NCBI GenBank assembly: GCA_036250195.1
Contig: JAVHZZ010000002.1
Span: 363,769,124-363,833,123, forward strand
DNA: 64,000 nt
Source of the DNA: Mixophyes australis
Lineage: Eukaryota; Chordata; Amphibia; Anura; Limnodynastidae
Direction: 5' to 3'
Position numbers and translations under genes: made by a program. The notes beneath the pieces are model-generated. The model was not told where the DNA came from. It saw only the letters and a list, made by a program, of their open reading frames with translations, and searched no databases. Of the stretch, positions 55,845-64,000 are shown in pieces (positions within the stretch are counted from its first letter, which is position 1; every line of letters starts with the position of its first letter).

Positions 55845-55890
55845 CCACTACTACACTTGATCATAGCCAAAAGGCAGAGAAGCAAACTTG
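55845..55890 (-). ncRNA. U2 snRNA-like 5' fragment (pseudogene or SINE head)
   Basis: The minus strand reads gcttctctgccttttggcta, then tgatcaagtgtagta, matching the first about 35 bases of U2 snRNA with three mismatches. The match then stops, so no functional U2 gene is present. It may be a truncated retrocopy or the head of a snRNA-derived SINE. Confidence 0.6.
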
Positions 55891-56604
55891 TGTTGTATCC
55901 TAGGGCAAAAAAAAAAAAGTTTGCCTGCTGAAAAGCACAGAAGTGAGCCAGAAATATAATTGTAATGCATACCTCTCAACATTTATGGCTAGACTGACTA
56001 AAATTCGTGTTTGTCTGCGGTTTTAAACAGCTGTACACTGCTGGAGTCTCAGTGATCCAAAATTCCGCTTTTAGTAAAGGGTAGTTTAAATATATAAACC
56101 ACCAGCAATATATGGCGTATTCAAAACACCTAAACTTCTGGCTGTTTAATCAAACCCGAAATTTGGTAAACACAAAGGAAAAGAAGAAGAAAACTGGAAA
56201 CTAGGAGCACTCTGTGATTGTATTGATTCTAATTAAAACAAAATACTTTATTAAATACGTCTAAAAGAATGTTTCCATAATGGCCTGTGTGCCACCAGTA
56301 GTGGAATATTTAAAAATAATAGTGGCAGTGATACAAGGTGCAGAATAAGTGATTAAAATTGGCAGTTCTTGCTGCCCTGCTTTGCTATGTTGCCTCACTT
56401 TAAAAAGCAAGTATGCAAAATGCACGTTCACCTTACTATGCTCAATTATAATAGATCCTTTACATAATTCAGCTATGGATGTCTTAATTTAGCAGCACTA
56501 CCCCTGGAATATCTTATATCCAGGGCATGAACTGCAAAGATTTTCTTACTAGTTACATATATCATAGTGCTAGCCATTATATGAGAGGTGATGGAAATTT
56601 TGTG

Positions 56605-56925
56605 TCAGTATCATCATCATCATTTATTTATATAGCACCACTAATTCCACAGCAGTGTACAGAGAACTCACATCAGTCCCTGCCCCATTGGGACTTACAG
56701 TCTAAATTCCCTAACCCACACAGACTAGGGTCAATTTGTTAGCAGCCAATTAACCTACCAGTATGTTTTTGGAGTGTGGGAGGAAACCAGAGCACCCAGA
56801 GGAAACCCACACAAACACGGGGAGAATATACAAACTCACAGATAAGGCCATGGTTGGGAATTGAACTCCTGACCCCAGTGCTGTTAGGTAGAAGTGCTAA
56901 CCACTTAGCCACCGTCCTACTAGAA
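56605..56925 (-). mobile_element. Interspersed non-LTR/SINE-like repeat
   Basis: Reads atcatcatcatttatttata, tagcaccactaattccacag, cagtccctgccccattggga, tttggagtgtgggaggaaac and gtgctaaccacttagccacc on the plus strand, so its 3' microsatellite tail is at the left and it runs on the minus strand. The same family occurs at 62450-62610, 51650-51815, 32095-32225 and 6525-6640. The family name is uncertain. Confidence 0.7.
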
Positions 56926-57216
56926 ATGGGAGAAGCCCTTTATTCATGATATTAGTTACTTTATGGGCAGCATATATACAGAGCACTTTATCACCTATTA
57001 TCTGAATTTAGTGCAGTGTATAATTAGCAGCTCTTTCTCCTTAATTTGTTGACCAGTGGCATTATAAGATAGAATAATCGAATTTTGGGATCCCTGGAAT
57101 GGCAACTTTCAGTAGAGACTAATTGGATCTCCACAATGTGAGAGAAAGCCAATTAACAATGGTGTGAAACTGCATTCATTTTATTGGGCCCATGTACTTT
57201 AAAAGGGTTCTACATG

Positions 57217-59019
57217 AGATGAATTATATATCCTACTTGGGGGTCTTCCTTCCTCGTAATCTAGCCACTCTTTATACACTCAACATAAGACGTATAATCG
57301 AATCTATAAAGATAGAGATAAAAGGGTGGGAGAATCTCAATGTTTCATATATGGGTAGAGCGAATCTCTTGAAGATGGTGTCCTTCCCCAAATTGCTATA
57401 TCCTCTACAAACATTACCCTTACTTCTCACAAAATCATGAACATTTATTGAATTGCTTATTCCGCACGTTCATTTGGAGGAAAAAATGTCCCCGTATCCC
57501 GTTTATCAAACTACAACAGTCATCTTCCAATGGAGGCATCAACTTTCCCAATATAGTTCTGTATAGTTACGCTGCACATTTACGGTACTTGAGAGATTGG
57601 ATATCACAAACTAGTATATATACCAATTTGGCATTGGAAAAACAATTTATACCTTCTATGCATATAAAGTCCTTTCTTCACATTCATGACCAGGAAATAT
57701 CGATAGAATTATTAGATAACCCACTGGTGATGTCTGTGAGAAAGATTTGGCACATTCTTCGACATTAATTTAAATCCTTACAAATCTGTACACCTTCCTT
57801 TTGTTGGTAATCCTGATTTTCAGGATGGCATGGCGGCTCGTCCCTTTAAGACATGGGAACAACAGGGTCTATACTTTGCGGGTCAATTGATGAATAAATC
57901 AACCAAGAAACCATTGCGTTATGCCCAAGCTAGTGAAAAATTTCCATTTGTAGGCACTTGCGGGATGACATTTCTCCAAGCCCAACATTATGTCAAGAGC
58001 CTAATTGTTTTTTTCTCAGACATAGATTGGGATAACCCATTAGACAATATACTACTCTCTAAATCCCCCAAACAAAAAGCTATTTCAATTCATTATAGAC
58101 TCCTGAGAAACAACATAGACTATTCTACCATACGCTCGGGCCTTGCTCAATGATTATTGACATTCCCGCACTTAACTAATGAAATTTTGCTTAAAAACTT
58201 AAACATCTCGATCAGATTACTCCCAGCCTCTACATATGTAGAAATGTTCCTCAACATATTTCACAGGGGATATATATCTCCACATCGCAGATTGGCTATG
58301 GGTCTGTCAGATAATGATAGGTGTCCTAAATGTGGGATGGGAGGGTCAGACTTGTTTCATTGTTTCTGGGGATGTCCGGTTATTAGAGGGTTCTGGATAC
58401 GTGTGTGGAGGTTTGCTACTGCTGATCTGGTAAATTATCTCCCTTTCACACCAGACTGGGCTATATTGGGCATTCTCCTACCAAATACCCGCACATCCAG
58501 AGGTGGCAGACGTCTGCTGCTGATTATTTCGGCAGTGGCAAGAAAATGCATCCTCCACATGTGGATCCAGAGCACATCCCCCAAACTGGACCTCTTTAAA
58601 GAAAAAATGTTCTTTGCCATGAAAATGGACTGGTTGGAAGCCTCCCTCCAAAAAACAAAATACACAGGGAGATTTTTTGGCACTTGGGAGAGCTTTGTTG
58701 GCACTTTGTCAGTCCCGCTGAGAGAACAAATACAAAAATGTTTTCAACACACCCTTTGGTATGAAACTAGTATATTCATGCATGACCCACCTATCTTTCT
58801 GGACTAGGAGAGTGCTTGTGTTACCCCGGTCTCTCCAGGCTTTTGTATCTTATGTGTGATATCATATTTATAGTTCACTTCAGTGACTCACAGATGACGA
58901 CTTTCCTCATACTATGTGTCATGGTTCATGATTATTAAGTATAAACATATCTTTGTTCTAATTTATTTACTGATGTGTACATGTTTGACATTCTTCAATA
59001 AAGAAATATAAAAAATAAA
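57217..59019 (+). mobile_element. 5'-truncated Tx1/L1 LINE with 16-bp TSD
   Basis: C-terminal part of an L1-type ORF2 in three frames separated by stops at about 57439, 57768 and 58152. Blocks include NVSYMGRANLLKMVSFPKLL, FRTFIWRKKCPRIPF, and the zinc-knuckle-like segment CPKCGMGGSDLFHCFWGCPV with FWIRVW. It ends in an AATAAA-bearing A-rich tail. The 16-base direct repeat aaaagggttctacatg flanks it at 57201-57216 and 59020-59035, so both borders are exact and target-primed insertion is clear. Confidence 0.92.
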
Positions 59020-60230
59020 AAAAGGGTTCTACATGTAGCACATATGGTGGAAACCCCATTCAAATGAAGTGGGCATTGGAATGCATGAGAAGAGCTCCAA
59101 TAGTTGGGGCCTATTTAGTAATCTGTAGCAATAAGGCTGATAATCTGTTGCCATTTATAGCAGTGATAAAAAAAGAATTATCAGAATTCATTAATAAAAT
59201 ATCGCAATACTAGCTAGGAGTGATAAGGCTCCCAGTCTCCAAGGTTATGTGCATGCGTGATCCAGCTAGCTGAATCACACAAGCGCAGTGGATCTGAAAG
59301 CACAGACCTTTGTTTATAAGTAGAACAAAATCAACCCAAATCAATCAAAATATCCACAATTATCTTGGTTTTGACAGAAAATCACTGTCTGGGAGAGAGT
59401 TTGGATAATGATTTCAAGATTTTGGGAGGCGATTTATGGAGAAAACAGAGGTCAATATATTCCTGAAATGTGAATATCTGTGAGGTACATGGAATAATCA
59501 GCAATTTCCAAAAAAGCATAGAAATACAATAGATCTCTGTTACAACACCATAATAAATATTGTTTTAATGTAAAGCCAATATTTTTCCTGTTAATAATAC
59601 ACCTTAATCAGAGCAGCATGACTTATCATGTAGCAGAATTACTAGCAAAGTTTGCATTCATTTTACCCAATAATAGGACATAACTGAAAATAGCTAAACT
59701 AATCTTTTTTTCTTGCAGTATAATGACTGATAAAGATCCAAAGTACAACATTCTGTTTACTGCAGTACTGTGTACTTTGAACAAGTTATTTTAGGTAAAC
59801 TTTGTTAAATATGTGGAGAGCACTTTCATACCTCCCAACTGTTCCTGTTTTTGTTTGGACAGTCTGTCCATTATTTCCTTCTAAACTGTCCCTCTTGAGT
59901 ATAATATATTGATTTATATAAATAAATAGCCTAACTGAGGCAGAAGTTTCTGTTTGCTAAACTATTAATAGTAATCACTTTATATATTATTATTTTATAT
60001 GTCTTAGTCATACTTTACTATGTTTCATGCCTTATTTCTATGATGTGCAGAGGGGAGGTATGAAAAAACAGTCCTATATCTCATAACAGTCCCAGTTTTG
60101 ACAGGACTATTTCTATTCTTGGGGGTATATTTACTAAACTGCAGGTTTGAAAAAGGGGAAATGTTGCCTATAACAACCAATCAGGTTCTAGCTGTCATTT
60201 TGTATTATGTACTAAATAAATGACAACTAG

Positions 60231-60834
60231 GGTCCTGATTCATTAAGGATCTTAACTTGAGAAACTTCTTATTTCAGTCTCCTGGACAAAACCGTGTTAC
60301 AATGCAAGGGGTGTAAACTAGTTTTCTGTTTTGCACATAAGTTAAATACTGACTGTTTTTTCATGTAGCACACAAATATCAACTTTAAATTTCAATGTAC
60401 AAATAAGCTATCAAGTATTTGTGTGCTACATGAAAAAACAGTCAGTATTTAACCTATGTGAAAAACAGAAAACTAGTTTGCACCCCTTGCATCGTAACAT
60501 GGTTTTGTCCAGGAGACTGAAATAAGATACCTCTTCATTTAAGATCATACTTGCCAACTCTCCCGGAAAGTCTGGGAGACTCCCGAAATTCGGGTCAGTC
60601 TCCCGGGCGAGCTGGCATTTCTCCCGGATCCTGAAATCACGCCATTTTGGAGGGGGCGAGGCCAATAGCATCATTTTGCCCCCCGCCCCCCCCCCCCCCC
60701 CCCGCGATGCACATTCCGGGTTTGCGGGGGCGGGGCCAAAATGACGCAATTGCCCTCGCCCCGCCCCTCGCACACTCCAGTCACGCCCCCGGGAGTTGGC
60801 AAGTATGTTTAAGATTCTTAATGAATCAGGCCCC
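60231..60834. mobile_element. Middle MITE with long hairpin arms
   Basis: Termini ggtcctgattcattaaggat and cttaatgaatcaggcccc are inverted. Inside lie very long hairpin arms of about 115 bases (60263-60380 against 60414-60528), nearly perfect, with a 33-base loop. Confidence 0.8.
60546..60807. mobile_element. Innermost GC-rich MITE
   Basis: Termini catacttgccaactctcccg and gggagttggcaagtatg are inverted. The middle is GC-rich with poly-C/G at about 60676-60703, unlike the AT-rich elements around it. It sits inside the middle MITE. Confidence 0.75.
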
Positions 60835-61268
60835 AGAATCTGATTGGTTGCTATAGGCAGCTTTTTCAAACCTGCAGTTTTGTAAATCTAGCCCTTGGAC
60901 TCATAAAAAGAATAGCTGAATGAGAATGTGGGTGTGGCCTGATGGATATGGGTGTGATTTGGGTAAATCAGGGCACAGTTTCTATGTTTCATGGGAGGGG
61001 CTTCTTTTGTCCCAATTTTGCTTTTTAAAATGTAACACACTGGCGGTAGGCCTATGAGAAGTGACATGTATGAATCTGATTGACAGTCCCAGTAGTGTAA
61101 TGGTATGATGAGACATATAGGGCGAAAGGTGAATGAACATGAATGAAGCTTAAAGCAGCCATAATCATATGCTGTCTGGTTCTCTAGGGGTCCAAAAGAA
61201 ACATTCAGGCCCATAAGTCATGCTGCCCACAGGCTGTAATATTGGATTCGATATCAAGCATTTTTTTT

Positions 61269-62417
61269 ATAACTCAAAAATTTTATTGCATACAAAAAAA
61301 GAACATGAGTGACTTAAACAGAGAACAGAAAAAAACTTGAGCGGAACATTCAAAATCCATGTATCCAGCAATGTCACTCTCAGAACAGAAATATGTATTA
61401 CAGTATAACAAATTAGTGATGGGGAAGGAAAGGTAGTGGGCATTAAAGGGGTGTGGGGTAGGGAAGGGGGAAAAGGACGTGGTCGTCGAATGAGACAAAC
61501 TAAGAGAAGCGTGGTCTCTCTCTCTCAAGAGGGAGCGCTATCAGGTCTGTACGGTGGTATTTTTTCGGAAAGCGATAGACTCAATTCTATATGTGGTTGT
61601 GTAGAGGGGAGATTATTTAGAGGAAGACAGACTGCGAGACTCTAAGCATAGAGCCAGGGGCCCCAAACCTGATGTAGTTTGTCTTCTTTGTCTCGTAGTA
61701 ACGAGGTGATCTTTTCCATGTTGGCTATAAACCATATATATGATCTTAGAGAAGAGATGCGGGGGGGCTTCACCCGCTTCCATGATTTAGCTATCAGGCA
61801 CTTGGCGGCCGCCAGCACGTGTGAAGCTAGTTTCGCAGGGTGGGTATCAAGGTCCTGTATAGGATAACAGAGAAGGAAGGCCCACTGGTTCTTCCTGATA
61901 GGGCATTGGAGAAGGGAGGAAAGAAGTCTTGTAACCCTGTCCCAGAAGGAGGGAATGACAGGGCACGACCACCAAATATGTACGAGGGTGCCTCCGTGTC
62001 CACAATTTATCCAGCAGTCAGGAGAAACCGACTGATACATCTTTGCGAGCCTGTCAGGTGTAAGATACCACCTATAATACACTTTATACGCATTTTCCTT
62101 AATTAATGTGGAGATGGAGCTAGAGGCCACATTCAGTCTAATGGTCTCCCAGCATCCCTCTCCCACTCCCTCTCATGTATATTCCCGACCGTCACCAGTT
62201 TTTCTAGTAGGAGACTATACAGGGAGGAAATCATACCTCTTCGTAGGGGGGAAGAGAGGCAAAGAGATTCAAATTGGGAGGGAAGGTGGGGCGTACTGCC
62301 CGACAGGAGTGACAGGAGGAAATGCCGAACCTGCAAATATTGGTAGAAAGGCAGATGAAAGTTAGGAACTCTAGAGCAAAGAACCTCATAGGGTATAGGC
62401 CTTCCTCGCTCAAGGAG
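61269..62417 (-). mobile_element. 5'-truncated Tx1/L1 LINE with 17-bp TSD
   Basis: Minus-strand L1 3' end. The frame at 61642-62166 gives ENAYKVYYRWYLTPDRLAKM, CWINCGHGGTLVHIWWSCPV and FWDRVT, the same C-terminal segment as the other L1 copies. An AATAAA and an A-rich tail are at the left end. The 17-base direct repeat gatatcaagcatttttt flanks it at 61250-61266 and 62418-62434. A further upstream frame (62133-62429) joins through a frame break. Confidence 0.9.
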
Positions 62418-62449
62418 GATATCAAGCATTTTTTAATGTAGTGTAGCAT

Positions 62450-62610
62450 GTATCATCATCATCATCATCACCATTTATTTATATAGCGCCACTAATTCCA
62501 CAGCGCTGTACAGAGAACTCTCTCACATCAGTCCCTGCCCCATTGGGGTTTACAGTCTAAATTCCCTAACACACACACACACACAGATTACGGTCAATTT
62601 GTTAGCAGCC
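62450..62610 (-). repeat. Interspersed retroelement 3' tail
   Basis: catcatcatcatcatcacca, tttatatagcgccactaatt, cagtccctgccccattgggg, then a CA microsatellite at about 62567-62583. Same family as 56605-56925. It begins right next to the L1 target duplication. Confidence 0.7.
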
Positions 62611-63349
62611 AATTATGGCCCAAAACCAATGCCCAATAATAATCAGATTGAAATTTATTGTATCAGTATTGGGTATGTTGCTAACTTTGAAAATGACTGC
62701 AGATGACCATTATTGGCCTGTATGCACGCACAGGACTCAGTCATATAAATCCACTCTGGTTGCTGTATGTGGAACTGAGGCATTAAGACAACCAATGTGC
62801 TTAGGTAATAGAGTCAGGTAATATAAAGGAAGGTGTACATCTCAATTAAGACTTTGACATCAGAAAAAATAATTGCAAGGTACATTTCTTTTTCATTTAT
62901 ATCTTTATAATGGTATGCAACTATAGTAGTTTTCCCATTTCTCCCTGTTTCTCGGGACAATTCTGCTTTGTTCCTATACAATTATTTAACTCAGAATTTT
63001 TATTTTTATAGAATGCAGACTCCTCCTGGACCTGAGTAGGAATAGTGTTACTAATCACTGTTACTGTATTTGGTGCCCAAAATAAATAGTGGGTTGGCTC
63101 TATCTGGTTTGAGAATCCATGAAGTTACATGGGTGTACCCGTTTTCTAATTTATAATATCAACTCAAAAAGTCTTTGCTTCAACACGCTCGACAAAGTGT
63201 CTCAAGTGTCTGCAAATCATTCACAAACCTCTAATTGCAAACAGTTTGCTAGTTTGAAGGTTTGTTATCATCATCATCTGCTACTTACACCCGTCCCTGA
63301 CCACTCGCAAATAAAAACAGTTATTCAGTCGTATCTGCGACTATGGGTG

Positions 63350-63580
63350 TAGTACGAATTTCCAACGCAAACAATACTGACACGAAGAATACTGACACTA
63401 AAATGCTGACACTTAACATACTGACAAGTAGGAAATACCTAACCTTAAAAACACTGACATGCAAAAAATACCGACAGCCTAAATACCTACATTTAAGAAA
63501 GCCCGACACACATAAAATACTTACAGTGAGACTGCTGATAGTGAAAAAGCCAGCAATCACACTGCCGACATTAAGACAGC
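63350..63580. repeat. Degenerate short tandem repeat (unit about 15 bp, atactgacact-like)
   Basis: At least fifteen diverged units such as atactgacacgaaga, atactgacactaaa, atgctgacactta. An open frame runs through both strands because of the simple composition. Confidence 0.65.
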
Positions 63581-63599
63581 AATGCGAGCGGGTTGGACC

Positions 63600-64000
63600 A
63601 GCCGGCTGTTAAAAATAGAACAAGTAAAAGAAAAAGAAGTGTGGGGTCCCCCCTATAACCACTAGTAACCCTAGTGTTGCCAGCCTACTGCTGGTTTCCA
63701 TGAAATCGGGAGAAGAAAAAGATTTAGGTTCCCCCGATTTCATGAAGACCAGCACTAGGTCAACAAGCCGGGGTGGGTGGCACTATAGCAGGGGGACACG
63801 TGGCAGAGGTCCCAATGCCATAATGACAACCAACCCCAGGCTGCTCAGCATGGGGCTAGATTGCCTAGGGGGGTGGGGTTTGCTAAAAAATTGTGCAGGT
63901 CCCCCCTCTAGTAAGAATCAGCCCTGTGCTGAAAGCACTAGGAATCTTCCTACACCTTCCGGGGCGGTGGGTGTAGGGTAATAAAATGAAAAAATAGAAT
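63600..64000. repeat. Probable dispersed repeat cut by the window end
   Basis: GC-rich block containing gtggggtcccccctataacc and the inverted pair tttccatgaaatcggg (about 63696) and cccccgatttcatgaa (about 63732). The style matches dispersed elements of frog genomes, but the family is not named. The open frame 63700-63981 has no recognisable domain. Confidence 0.5.

Larger units (their letters stand above)
60121..60895. mobile_element. Outer MITE of a nested set
   Basis: Terminal inverted repeats gtatatttactaaactgcag near the left end and cctgcagttttgtaaatcta near the right. Inner parts also pair: gttgcctataacaaccaatc against gattggttgctataggcag. It is split by the insertion described at 60231-60834. 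Confidence 0.75.

Noticed and set aside
55845..55890. Functional U2 snRNA gene
   Set aside because: Only the first 35 or so bases match, with mismatches; the rest of U2 is absent.
60426..60869. 147-residue minus-strand frame with a Gly-rich segment
   Set aside because: It crosses three nested MITEs and a poly-C run; the Gly run comes from the C/G tract.
63343..63612. 89-residue frame of Lys/Thr/Leu repeats
   Set aside because: Explained by the simple tandem repeat and open on both strands.
1..64000. CRISPR arrays, bacterial operons or prophage
   Set aside because: Spliced vertebrate gene structure and eukaryotic transposons rule out a prokaryotic window; no regular spacer-repeat pattern was seen.

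Overview
This is vertebrate nuclear DNA, most likely from an anuran amphibian. It holds one protein-coding gene: a complete 26-exon ortholog of CLUH (clustered mitochondria homolog), on the minus strand from its promoter near 55.1 kb to its stop codon at 1967-1969. Every exon was placed by reading GT-AG splice sites against the remembered CLUH protein. The 26 pieces join in frame to 4011 coding bases (1336 residues plus stop), close to the roughly 1309 residues of the human protein. The frog assignment is an inference from the mobile elements: DIRS tyrosine-recombinase retrotransposons, Tx1-like L1 LINEs, L2 LINEs, a Tc1 relic and many palindromic MITEs. No search could be run.

Layout from left to right. 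1-1966: CLUH 3' UTR and flank. 1967-11767: exons 26 to 18, with an L2 LINE and an hAT-type MITE in intron 25 and a second L2 in intron 19. 11875-16851: a near full-length, decayed DIRS element filling most of intron 17. 17872-37008: exons 17 to 2, with MITEs in introns 16 and 10 and a deleted DIRS copy in intron 3. 37009-54891: the 17.9-kb intron 1, with L1 remnants, a Tc1 relic, a 0.3-kb duplication carrying an inverted core, a MITE, L2 fragments and a tandem array next to exon 1. 54892-55140: first exon and promoter. 55140-64000: upstream DNA with repeats only, including two 5'-truncated L1 insertions with 16-17 bp target-site duplications and a set of nested MITEs.

The most interesting signal is inside intron 1, at 46706-47444 on the minus strand. 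It is an open frame of 246 codons that starts with a lipidation-like N-terminus ([10 protein letters not shown]). A combined TATA/MEF2-like box lies about 80 bases upstream, and a strong splice donor ends the frame in exactly the phase needed to join CLUH exon 2. I read it as a candidate alternative promoter and first exon that would give a membrane-anchored CLUH of about 1557 residues. This is an inference and needs transcript evidence.

CLUH is a cytosolic RNA-binding protein that binds mRNAs for nuclear-encoded mitochondrial proteins and controls mitochondrial distribution and metabolism. Nothing else in the window looks like an independent host gene.
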